64,000 bases of DNA from G963923945 sp965199175 (GTDB lineage Bacteria > Pseudomonadota > Alphaproteobacteria > G963923945). Positions 45,809-53,492 of the stretch are shown here, piece by piece (position 1 is the stretch's first letter; each line of letters opens with the position of its first letter). The notes under the pieces were generated by a model, which saw only the letters and a program-made list of their open reading frames with translations, did no database searches and was not told the DNA's origin. Location: positions 1,984,001-2,048,000 of the forward strand of contig OZ240684.1 of assembly GCA_965199175.1 (NCBI GenBank), read 5' to 3'. Made by a program: the position numbers and the translations under genes.

Positions 45809-46474
45809 ATGACTGCTGGCAAAAAGAGCATTGTTTTTGCGCTACCAAAGGGGCGGATTTTACGTGAGGTGATGCCTCTGATACGTCGGGTCGGAATCGA
45901 ACCCGAAGCCGCCTTTGATGACCCCGAAGCACGGCAGCTACGTTTTGCAACCAACCATCCGGGGGTTGAAATTATCCGGGTACGGGCCTTTGATGTTGCG
46001 ACTTTTTTGGCTTTTGGGGCCGCTCAGATCGGGGTTGCCGGCAATGATGTCCTGATGGAATTCGATTACCCGGAACTGTATACACCGCTTGATCTGGAGA
46101 TTGGTCGTTGTCGGTTGGTGGTTGCTGAACCTGGTGAATTATCGGCAACCGATGACCCGGCTCGCTGGAGCCATGTGCGGGTGGCAACAAAATATCCTTC
46201 CCTGACCAAACGGCATTTTGCGGCCCGGGGGGTACAGGCCGAATGTATCAAGCTCAACGGTGCTATGGAGCTGGCTCCCGACCTTGGCTTGTGTCGGCGT
46301 ATCGTTGATTTGGCCTCAACCGGAAATACCTTAAAAGCAAATGGATTGGTTGAAGTCGAACATATCGCTGATGTGACCTCACGTCTTATTGTTAATCGGG
46401 TGGCGATGAAAACCCGTTCGCGGGATGTTGGATACTGGGTTGAACGCTTTAAGGAGGTGGTTCATGCCACTTAA
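45809..46474 (+). CDS. hisG: ATP phosphoribosyltransferase, short form
   Basis: First step of histidine synthesis: joins ATP and PRPP. The start IVFALPKGRILREVMPLIRRVG, FGAAQIGVAGNDVLME and the PRPP loop IVDLASTGNTLKANGL are clear. At 221 residues it lacks the C-terminal regulatory domain, so it is the HisG-S form that needs the HisZ partner; hisZ is not in the window. It overlaps hisD by 11 bases, so the two are translated together. Confidence 0.95.
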   Translation: MTAGKKSIVFALPKGRILREVMPLIRRVGIEPEAAFDDPEARQLRFATNHPGVEIIRVRAFDVATFLAFGAAQIGVAGNDVLMEFDYPELYTPLDLEIGRCRLVVAEPGELSATDDPARWSHVRVATKYPSLTKRHFAARGVQAECIKLNGAMELAPDLGLCRRIVDLASTGNTLKANGLVEVEHIADVTSRLIVNRVAMKTRSRDVGYWVERFKEVVHAT

Positions 46475-47777
46475 ATTATGCCGGCGGGATGCTGATTTTC
46501 AGTCTCGTTTTGCCGCTTTTTTAGAGCACCGGCGCTCAAAAGAAAAAGATGTTGATCAGGTAGTCAGCGATATTGTCGCCACGGTACGGCGGGATGGTGA
46601 TCGCGCTTTATGCGCCTATAGCCAGAAATTCGATGGGTTTTCTCCTGAACCGGCTGATTTGGTGGTAACGTCTGCCGATATTGCGGCAGCCCGTGCGGCA
46701 TGCGACCCGGAAGATTTACGGGCTTTGGATGTAGCTGCTGAAAGAATAGAGGCGTATCACCGCCGTCAGCTGCCCGGTGATGATCAGTATCAGGATCCCA
46801 TTGGGGTTCAGATGGGGTGCTTCTGGAAAGCCATTGAATCGGCGGGCCTCTATGTTCCCGGCGGGACAGCGGCTTATCCCAGCTCGGTCCTGATGAATGC
46901 TATCCCGGCTAAAGTCGCCGGCGTTACCCGCATGATCATGGTGGTTCCGGCACCAGAGGGTGTGCTCAATAATCAGGTTTTAGCAGCGGCTGATCTTGCC
47001 GGAATTCATGAAATCTATCGGGTTGGTGGCGCACAAGCGGTTGCTGCAATGGCTTTCGGGACCCAAAGCATCATGCCTGTTGATAAGATTGTTGGTCCCG
47101 GTAATGCCTATGTTACCGCAGCCAAGAGACAGCTGTTCGGATATGTGGGAATTGATATGATTGCCGGTCCTTCGGAAATTTTAGTGGTTGCCGATGCCGA
47201 TAATGATCCGGACTGGATCGCGATTGATTTATTGTCACAAGCTGAGCATGACCCAAAGGCTCAGGCTGTGTTGATCAGTGATGATGCGTCTTTCATTGAA
47301 GCGGTGATTGCGGCAGTCGAACAACATCTCCAGACATTGCCCCGGGCTGAAATCGCTGCGGCCAGTTGGCAAAATCATGGCGCAACAATCCTGATTGAGG
47401 ATTTAGACCAGGCGGTTGATCTGGTTGATTCGATTGCTCCGGAGCATCTTGAACTGGCGATTGAACAGCCAGAGGATTTTGCCAGACGGGTGCGGAATGC
47501 CGGAGCCATGTTTCTGGGACGTTATACCCCTGAAGCCATCGGGGATTACATTGCCGGGCCCAATCATGTCCTCCCAACCTCAGGAAGTGCCCGATTTTCT
47601 TCTGGTTTGGGTGTTCATGATTTTCTAAAACGCATGTCTTTTGTCCGCTGTGACAGTGATAATTTACAGATCATCGGTCCGACAGCGGCCCATTTAGCAG
47701 CATGCGAAGGATTGGATGCACATGCACGCTCACTGAGCATTCGGTTGCATGGCTCAGCCGGTGGCAATCGCCGGTAA
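46464..47777 (+). CDS. hisD: Histidinol dehydrogenase
   Basis: Oxidises L-histidinol to histidine in two NAD-dependent steps at the end of the pathway. VDKIVGPGNAYVTAAKR, GIDMIAGPSEILVVAD, LLSQAEHDPKAQAVL and the C-terminal GDYIAGPNHVLPTSGSARFSSGLGVHDF region with zinc and catalytic His residues are all present. The ATG at 46464 has AAGGAGG 6 bases upstream; the frame extends further up inside hisG. Length 437 residues, standard. Confidence 0.96.
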   Translation: MPLKLCRRDADFQSRFAAFLEHRRSKEKDVDQVVSDIVATVRRDGDRALCAYSQKFDGFSPEPADLVVTSADIAAARAACDPEDLRALDVAAERIEAYHRRQLPGDDQYQDPIGVQMGCFWKAIESAGLYVPGGTAAYPSSVLMNAIPAKVAGVTRMIMVVPAPEGVLNNQVLAAADLAGIHEIYRVGGAQAVAAMAFGTQSIMPVDKIVGPGNAYVTAAKRQLFGYVGIDMIAGPSEILVVADADNDPDWIAIDLLSQAEHDPKAQAVLISDDASFIEAVIAAVEQHLQTLPRAEIAAASWQNHGATILIEDLDQAVDLVDSIAPEHLELAIEQPEDFARRVRNAGAMFLGRYTPEAIGDYIAGPNHVLPTSGSARFSSGLGVHDFLKRMSFVRCDSDNLQIIGPTAAHLAACEGLDAHARSLSIRLHGSAGGNRR

Positions 47778-47963
47778 CGATGAAACAAGGCTATGCGGGC
47801 TGTGATAGATTTGGGAATGACTATCAGACAACGCTCCGCCAGATCATGCTTCTCGTGTCAATCATGCGTTGCTTTAAACGGGTTGCCCGGTTATCCCCCT
47901 TGATCATCATGGATGAATCGCTTATCCCAACATGATTGTGGTCTTTATTCAAAAGGAAAGCAT

Positions 47964-48182
47964 GTGGCAAAAGAAGAATTGATCGAATTTTCGGGCACAG
48001 TGACTGAATTGCTCCCGAATGCGATGTTTCGGGTCAAACTTGATAATGATCATGAGATTTTGGCGCATACGGCTGGTAAAATGCGTAAAAACAGGATTCG
48101 TGTTCTCAATGGTGATCGGGTAACGGTTGAGATGACGCCGTATGATTTGACCAAGGGACGAATCACCTTCCGGCATAAATAA
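47964..48182 (+). CDS. infA: Translation initiation factor IF-1
   Basis: 72-residue S1-like OB-fold protein that binds the 30S A site. The sequence AKEELIEFSGTVTELLPNAMF and HEILAHTAGKMRKNRIRVLNGD matches IF-1 closely. The true start is GTG at 47964 after AAAAGGAAAG; the frame is open upstream to 47913 but family proteins begin (M)AKEELIEF. maf follows 2 bases after the stop and yacG 3 bases after that, forming the typical infA-maf-yacG cluster. Confidence 0.95.
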   Translation: MAKEELIEFSGTVTELLPNAMFRVKLDNDHEILAHTAGKMRKNRIRVLNGDRVTVEMTPYDLTKGRITFRHK

Positions 48183-48184
48183 CG

Positions 48185-48844
48185 TTGTTACCGGTGTCTG
48201 CTTCCTCCAGACCCGTTTCCAGGAGAGGTTCAGGAGCCAACTTTTCTCCGCTGGTTCTGGCTTCAGCCTCCCCCCGGCGTCTGATGCTTTTAGAACAGAT
48301 TGGCTTTTCGCCTGATGTGGTTGACCCTCCTGATATTGATGAAACCGCTCTTGGCCGTGAACCTCCACGGCTTTTAGCCCTTCGTCTGGCTGAGTCAAAG
48401 GTCAGAACGGTTGCTTGCTCTCACAGCAATGCCGTTATTTTGGGGGCTGATACAGTCGTATATTGCGGGCAACGGCTTCTCCCCAAAGCGACCCGGGCTG
48501 AGGATGTGCGTTACTGTCTCAATCTGTTATCCGGACGGCGCCACCGGGTCTCAACGGGTCTGTGTGTGATGGCTCCAGGCGAAAAAATCCATCGCCGTCT
48601 TGTCACGACGATTCTACGTTTTAAGCGGCTCAGTGATGATGATATCGAAGCCTATGTGACTTGTGGGGAAGGGCTTGGTAAAGCAGGTGGATACGCTATC
48701 CAGGGATGTGCTGAAACCTTCATTCCCTGGATCAGAGGTTCCTATTCCAATGTCATGGGTTTGCCGCTTCATGAAACCGCCTGCTTATTGCAAGCGATGT
48801 TTTCTTTCCGGCCCCACACTCCGTCAAGACAGAGCACTCCATAG
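48185..48844 (+). CDS. maf: Maf-family nucleotide pyrophosphatase
   Basis: Hydrolyses non-canonical nucleoside triphosphates. LVLASASPRRLMLLEQIGFSPDVV is the family N-terminal motif; ILGADTVVYCGQRLLPKA and GYAIQGCAETFIPWIRGSYSNVMGLPLHE carry the other conserved residues. The start is uncertain: TTG at 48185 or GTG at 48194, both in frame; no ATG is available before the conserved core. Length about 219 residues, including an N-terminal extension of some 20 residues. Confidence 0.92.
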   Translation: MLPVSASSRPVSRRGSGANFSPLVLASASPRRLMLLEQIGFSPDVVDPPDIDETALGREPPRLLALRLAESKVRTVACSHSNAVILGADTVVYCGQRLLPKATRAEDVRYCLNLLSGRRHRVSTGLCVMAPGEKIHRRLVTTILRFKRLSDDDIEAYVTCGEGLGKAGGYAIQGCAETFIPWIRGSYSNVMGLPLHETACLLQAMFSFRPHTPSRQSTP

Positions 48845-48847
48845 GAA

Positions 48848-49123
48848 ATGCCTGAGAAGACTTCCTCTCCTTTCCCGTCCTCTTCTGAGCGCAAAAAAGC
48901 CGCTCTATGTCCTTTATGCGGCCAGGACCGGGTTGAAAAATGGCGGCCTTTTTGTTCTCCGAAGTGCCGGGATCTTGATCTGTTTCGATGGTTGAACGGC
49001 AGATACGTCATCTCAAGTCACCTGGAATCATCATCATCGGAGCATCAGGAGAATGATCAACCCTCTGAGGAGCTGAGGCAAGATCAGATGGCCCATCTGA
49101 CAACTCATGAAACCAATGAATGA
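48848..49123 (+). CDS. yacG: YacG-type zinc-binding protein
   Basis: Small zinc protein; E. coli YacG inhibits DNA gyrase. The four-cysteine site is CPLCGQ and CSPKCRDLDLFRWLNGRY, the family hallmark. The product is 91 residues with a polar, Ser/Glu-rich tail. It follows maf by 3 bases and precedes tRNA-Phe. Confidence 0.9.
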   Translation: MPEKTSSPFPSSSERKKAALCPLCGQDRVEKWRPFCSPKCRDLDLFRWLNGRYVISSHLESSSSEHQENDQPSEELRQDQMAHLTTHETNE

Positions 49124-49238
49124 TATGATGTATCATCCGATCTGAGAGTGCTATCCCGGGAACCGGTGTATCTCAGTAGACATGAGAAAGTTTTTTGCCT
49201 ATAAGCGGCGGCGGCTTTGATGCTTCAGGGCCAGTTTT

Positions 49239-49314
49239 GCCCAGGTAGCTCAGTTGGTAGAGCGAGGGACTGAAAATCCCTGCGTCGGTGGTTCAATTCC
49301 GCCCCTGGGCACCA
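49239..49314 (+). tRNA. tRNA-Phe (anticodon GAA)
   Basis: A 76-base cloverleaf with acceptor GCCCAGG / CCTGGGC, D-arm GCTCAGTTGGTAGAGC, anticodon loop CTGAAAA giving GAA, T-loop GGTTCAATTCC and encoded CCA. It is the last core gene before the CRISPR-Cas island, whose array starts 200 bases downstream. Confidence 0.96.
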
Positions 49315-49514
49315 CCAGCCCCAGCAGATACGTTATGGAGAAAAAGAACCTTCTCCGGATTTGTAAGATTATTCCAGTTGCACTGGTTTTGTAGAAATTA
49401 AGTACGCTGCATAAGGGGCAAGGGCTTTTGGATGGGTCTCGGGTGCTTTGCTATCACACGTCAACCCTGAAGTACTATTCAATTCATGCCGGGCTTTTAT
49501 ACATTAAGCGATTG
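49315..49514. other. tRNA-Phe to CRISPR array interval
   Basis: About 200 bases with no gene. It should contain the upstream flank of the array; I see no clear leader promoter, and no copy of the tRNA-Phe 3' end that would mark an attachment site. Confidence 0.4.
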
Positions 49515-51525
49515 GCTGTGATCGGTCCACAATTTCGATATAGTCCGATCTTTTCAAGCTGCCGCTTTGCTAAGGCCAATGTTGCGGTCGGTCCACAATT
49601 TCTATATAGTCCGATCCGATACGATTGATTACGCCTCAAAGTCTCGGTTGCGGTCGGTCCACAATTTCGATATAGTCCGATCTTTTTTAAGGCCGTGAGA
49701 ATATATTATCTTGTTGCGGTCGGTCCACAATTTCGATATAGTCCGATCTTTAATGGAACGCTCTCTATTACGTTTTTCGTTGCGGTCGGTCCACAATTTC
49801 GATATAGTCCGATCTCAATCTCATTTATCATCAACTCAATTCTCGTTGCGGTCGGTCCACAATTTCGATATAGTCCGATCGCTTTGAGTTGATTGTTGAT
49901 TGGAAAATTCGTTGCGGTCGGTCCACAATTTCGATATAGTCCGATCGGTGAGCGGGTCAGGCCGATTGATCCTCAAGTTGCGGTCGGTCCACAATTTCGA
50001 TATAGTCCGATCGTCTGCACTCGCCGAATGCTCCCGGATTGAGTTGCGGTCGGTCCACAATTTCGATATAGTCCGATCTATGCGATTGGTTTTTCGTGGC
50101 GCGATATCGTTGCGGTCGGTCCACAATTTCGATATAGTCCGATCATTGGCGTGAGATTCATGACATGAGCGTTGGTTGCGGTCGGTCCACAATTTCGATA
50201 TAGTCCGATCCAGAACTGAATGACAAATTGGCGGTTTTGGTTGCGGTCGGTCCACAATTTCGATATAGTCCGATCGAACTGTTTGATTTGGCGGTGATCG
50301 AAATGGTTGCGGTCGGTCCACAATTTCGATATAGTCCGATCGACACTGCAACGCGTTGAATGTGCAGGCTGGTTGCGGTCGGTCCACAATTTCGATATAG
50401 TCCGATCCTTGCGTCTTTTAAATAGATATATACTACCGGTTGCGGTCGGTCCACAATTTCGATATAGTCCGATCTGCCAAAGGCGGACACCCGCCCCCGT
50501 CAGAGTTGCGGTCGGTCCACAATTTCGATATAGTCCGATCATTTTTCTGCCCAATACGGCGTTGTAATGTGTTGCGGTCGGTCCACAATTTCGATATAGT
50601 CCGATCCCTTCTTCCCAACAACCCGCCATTCTGACCGTTGCGGTCGGTCCACAATTTCGATATAGTCCGATCAACAGCCGATGATTGAAATGACCCGTGA
50701 TGTTGCGGTCGGTCCACAATTTCGATATAGTCCGATCTGATCGGCGTAAGTGTTCACTCGATAAATTGTTGCGGTCGGTCCACAATTTCGATATAGTCCG
50801 ACCGACCTTGAACTGTTTGATCTTGCGATTATGTTGCGGTCGGTCCACAATTTCGATATAGTCCGATCCGCACGGTGGCCGATTGGCTGGCTGCATGGGT
50901 TGCGGTCGGTCCACAATTTCGATATAGTCCGATCAAACACAAGGCAATCACCGCATAAATAAGAGTTGCGGTCGGTCCACAATTTCGATATAGTCCGATC
51001 AAGCGGGGCGGGCTGGAGACGGTCACTTTGGTTGCGGTCGGTCCACAATTTCGATATAGTCCGATCCCTATCGGGCGGTATTGGCGCGGGAGACCGTTGC
51101 GGTCGGTCCACAATTTCGATATAGTCCGATCGGATTTACCGGCCATAATGTGGCCGAACGGGTTGCGGTCGGTCCACAATTTCGATATAGTCCGATCTAC
51201 ATCGCTGTTTTTGAAAGCATTTTACCTGTTGCGGTCGGTCCACAATTTCGATATAGTCCGATCGCGACGGCCTGCTCTTCATCACTCAAAGCGTTGCGGT
51301 CGGTCCACAATTTCGATATAGTCCGATCTTGCTGGGGTTTTGGGCATTTTGACCAGTAGTTGCGGTCGGTCCACAATTTCGATATAGTCCGATCATAACG
51401 CTCGGCAATGACCGTGTGATGTGGTTGCGGTCGGTCCACAATTTCGATATAGTCCGATCTCAAAGCGCGGGATGCCGCCGCCTTAACCAGTTGCGGTCGG
51501 TCCACAATTTCGATATAGTCCGATC
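49515..51525 (+). CRISPR. Type II-C CRISPR array, 31 repeats and 30 spacers
   Basis: The 36-bp repeat begins GTTGCGGTCGGTCCACAA and ends TTTCGATATAGTCCGATC. The period is 65-67 bases; spacers are 29-31 nt, mostly 30. Repeat 1 (49515) differs at three positions in its first 7 bases, repeat 2 (49581) has one change, repeat 20 (50768) ends GACC rather than GATC; the rest appear identical. Transcription is on the + strand: the repeat pairs with the tracrRNA anti-repeat at 56936-56970 and a terminator follows the last repeat. It converges on cas2-cas1-cas9. The degenerate end is the 5' (tRNA-side) end. Because repeat plus spacer is usually a multiple of 3, long false ORFs cross the array on both strands. 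Confidence 0.99.
49516..49544 (+). promoter_or_regulatory. Promoter-like boxes inside each CRISPR repeat (example: repeat 1)
   Basis: In the consensus repeat, TTGCGG (repeat positions 2-7) and TATAGT (25-30) are 17 bp apart, the ideal spacing for a sigma70-type promoter; the predicted start falls about the first base of each spacer. Repeat-embedded promoters are known in Neisseria type II-C arrays. In repeat 1 itself the -35 has changed (CTGTGA), so the first active copy may be repeat 2 at 49582. Confidence 0.45.
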
Positions 51526-51538
51526 CAAAATCTTATAA

Positions 51539-51562
51539 CCCCCTGGAAACAGGGGGTTTTTT
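51539..51562 (+). terminator. Rho-independent terminator at the end of the CRISPR array
   Basis: CCCCCTG and CAGGGGG pair around a GAAA loop, followed by six T. It begins 13 bases after the last repeat and confirms + strand transcription of the array. It lies before the convergent cas2 stop. Confidence 0.92.
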
Positions 51563-51597
51563 CTTGGTTTGATGAGTCATCAACCGGGGCATTTTGA

Positions 51598-51948
51598 TCA
51601 AAAAAGTGAAAATTGGTCAGGGTTGGTGCGTGATTTTTGGCGCTTGGTTCCACGAAAACTGACGATTGCTTCGTATTGTTTATCGGTTAAATACAGAATA
51701 TCGACTTTTCCTCTCTCCGGGGTTGCACCGGCAATCCTTCGGGTCAGGGTCTCGGTGTGTTGTTTACCGGAACAACAGCGCATATAAACAGAGAGTTGAG
51801 CCCTTTCAAACCCCTGATCAAGCAAAAAATTACGGAACTGAGTGGCGGCATAGCGTTCCGCCTTGGTTGCGACCGGCAGATCAAACATGACGGTCATCCA
51901 CATCAGGCGGTACCCACTGAGAATGACTTGATGCTGGCGTGCGGCCAT
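51598..51948 (-). CDS. cas2: CRISPR-associated endonuclease Cas2
   Basis: Structural partner of Cas1 in spacer integration. The motif LMWMTVMFDLPVATKAER carries the conserved Asp, followed by FRNFLLDQGFERAQLSVYMRC and the C-terminal beta strand VDILYLTDKQYEAIVSF. At 116 residues it is typical of type II-C Cas2, with a short N-terminal extension; a later start is possible. Its ATG overlaps the cas1 stop (TGATG), indicating coupled translation. Confidence 0.95.
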   Translation of the reverse strand: MAARQHQVILSGYRLMWMTVMFDLPVATKAERYAATQFRNFLLDQGFERAQLSVYMRCCSGKQHTETLTRRIAGATPERGKVDILYLTDKQYEAIVSFRGTKRQKSRTNPDQFSLF

Positions 51949-52874
51949 CAGACGGTTAGCTGACCGCTGACCGCTTTTCCCAGAGCCAAAGGCAGAGGAC
52001 GGGGAAGATCAAGATCGCGCCGCTCACTGAGGAAAACTTGCGCCAAAGAAGTTGCCAGGCGGTGCATACAGAGATGGGCAGGTGAAACTCCGTCCTGGCT
52101 TTCCATATCCAGATAGGCGACCCGGGCCAGGAGCGGTTTGGTCTGGGTATTGACCTCCGGCGTTTTGGTTTTAATCAGGCCCAGAATGACGGCATCGGCC
52201 AGGGGACGAAATGGTTCAACCAGATCATCCACCAGCCTCATCGGATTACTGCCGCTACGGTGATGGAGGCCACGGCTGGGATGTAACCCTGCGGCAACGA
52301 CTGCCCGGGCAGTGGCTGCCCGCAACACGGTGTAGCTGTAATTCAGCATGGCGTTTACTCCATCGGCGGAGCGATCACGCCGAAAATCAGAGCCAAAAGC
52401 CAAAGGCCAGTAGCGGCGGGCAGCCTGAGCCTCAATGTTACGGGGATCACCGGCCCGCACCTGGGCAACCAAAGCCGCAACCGGGTTGGATTTGCGGCCA
52501 AGCGCAGTCAACACAGCAGCTTGATTGGCGATTTTGGCCCGGACTATCCCTCGCCACAAACGCTGACAGAGCAATTTACGGGCGGATAGCTGGGCCTCCA
52601 TACGGGCGGCCTGGACATGATGCCCATCAAGCCCTAGCAGATAGGCTGCCGGGCGGTGATTGGAGCCACACAGGACAAAGGCAATCCCGCGTTCAGCCAG
52701 GGCGGTCAGTAGATTGGCACTGGTGGTGAGTCCGTGACCATTGACAATGACAGCCGTGATATCGTCAAGAGGGACCCGGCCCACCAAATCATCGCCAGAG
52801 CGTATTTCCAGAAAACCCCGCTTCAGTGCCAGATGGCGATTATCGGTGGCAATTTCAACAATACGGCCCAACAT
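51948..52874 (-). CDS. cas1: CRISPR-associated integrase Cas1
   Basis: Integrates new spacers with Cas2. The N-terminal beta domain (GRIVEIATDNRHLALKRGFLEI, DDITAVIVNGHGLTTSANLLTAL) and the helical catalytic domain (NIEAQAARRYWPLAF with the catalytic Glu, LHPSRGLHHRSGSNPMRLVDDLVEPFRPLAD with His and acidic residues) match type II Cas1. Length 308 residues. It lies downstream of cas9, separated by about 600 bases that include the solitary repeat element. Confidence 0.97.
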   Translation of the reverse strand: MLGRIVEIATDNRHLALKRGFLEIRSGDDLVGRVPLDDITAVIVNGHGLTTSANLLTALAERGIAFVLCGSNHRPAAYLLGLDGHHVQAARMEAQLSARKLLCQRLWRGIVRAKIANQAAVLTALGRKSNPVAALVAQVRAGDPRNIEAQAARRYWPLAFGSDFRRDRSADGVNAMLNYSYTVLRAATARAVVAAGLHPSRGLHHRSGSNPMRLVDDLVEPFRPLADAVILGLIKTKTPEVNTQTKPLLARVAYLDMESQDGVSPAHLCMHRLATSLAQVFLSERRDLDLPRPLPLALGKAVSGQLTV

Positions 52875-53171
52875 GGCATCCCCCCTTTGAGAATTTTTCC
52901 GTTCTTGGAATAATCAATCAGATCATCATAAGGGTGACCAATCATCATTGACTAAATTTAACGCGATGACCCGTGACCGGAAAGCCTCTGTTGTGGTTGG
53001 GCTGTTATTTGAGCACTCCAAAGGCGGGAAAAAACTAATGGGTTTGGAAAACTCAGGTGGAAATATAAAGCCTTAACTATATTTTAATTTTTCGATTTTA
53101 TCCTCTCTACATTTTTATCCTCTCTACATATAGCCTTCTTCACCTCGAATTTTCTTAATACGTTCGAAAGG

Positions 53172-53199
53172 TTGAAAGTGTCTTCAGACTCACTATATG
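53172..53199 (+). promoter_or_regulatory. Possible promoter toward the solitary repeat element
   Basis: TTGAAA and TATATG are 16 bp apart on the + strand, upstream of a ribosome-binding-like AAAGGAT and the repeat-like element with its terminator. It would give a transcript of about 260 nt ending near 53466. Weak, sequence-only evidence. Confidence 0.3.
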
Positions 53200-53395
53200 C
53201 AGGTAACATACAATTGCAATTCTTTACTAAATAAAGGATATAACAATGAATTCACTATTAATGCTTGCTGTCGACCCAACGGTATTCATACTCATTTTGA
53301 TTTTATCCAAATTTTTACGGGAATTTTGTGTTAGTAATAATATCGGTAATAACGTTGAATACAGAGCTTTCTTCGAGATGAAGTGGGCTAATGTA

Positions 53396-53429
53396 ATTGC
53401 GGTCGGTCCACATTCCGATTTTTCTGATC
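53396..53429 (+). repeat. Solitary degenerate CRISPR repeat between cas1 and cas9
   Basis: The first 17 bases match the array repeat except for the first base; the rest aligns with small gaps (CATTCCGATTTTTCTGATC versus CAATTTCGATATAGTCCGATC). It has the same orientation as the array and, like the array, is followed by a terminator. Confidence 0.9.
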
Positions 53430-53432
53430 GCT

Positions 53433-53466
53433 CCCCCCGGATCAATCATCCGGGGGGATTTTTTTG
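53433..53466 (+). terminator. Strong rho-independent terminator after the solitary repeat
   Basis: CCCCCCGGAT and ATCCGGGGGG form a perfect 10-bp stem with loop CAATC, followed by A and seven or more T. There is no T tract in the cas9 direction, so it serves a + strand transcript. Confidence 0.93.
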
Positions 53467-53492
53467 CTGTATTTTACTGTATTTTTTCCGTC

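Larger units (their letters stand above)
53246..53466 (+). ncRNA. Candidate crRNA-like RNA or small ORF ending in a solitary CRISPR repeat
   Basis: A + strand unit lies between cas9 and cas1. It has an ATG at 53246 with AGGA upstream, opening a hydrophobic frame (MNSLLMLAVDPTVFILILIL) with no stop before the terminator. At 53396-53429 it carries a 34-bp relative of the array repeat (ATTGCGGTCGGTCCACATTC...CTGATC), then the terminator. Over GTCCACA-TTCCGAT this copy is complementary to the tracrRNA anti-repeat with fewer wobbles than the array repeat. It could yield a crRNA-like RNA with a fixed guide (bases just before 53396), be a decayed array end, or encode a small membrane peptide. I cannot decide among them. 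Confidence 0.4.

Noticed and set aside
47913..47963. Longer IF-1 start
   Set aside because: IF-1 proteins begin at (M)AKEELIEF; the GTG at 47964 has a proper ribosome-binding site.
49551..51489. Self-targeting spacers against the terminase remnant or other genes in this window
   Set aside because: Reading the spacers by eye against the terminase scrap and the cas promoters showed no match. A full search was not possible.
49428..51505. Long open frames on both strands across the CRISPR array, some over 250 codons
   Set aside because: Repeat plus spacer is mostly 66 bases, a multiple of 3, so the repeat is translated in the same frame again and again. They are artefacts of periodicity.
53396..53429. 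The solitary repeat as the tracrRNA itself, read on + or - strand
   Set aside because: The element at 56938-57031 has a clear anti-repeat, nexus hairpin, terminator and promoter, and pairs with the array in the correct sense. The solitary copy has repeat sense, not anti-repeat sense, and lacks a nexus.
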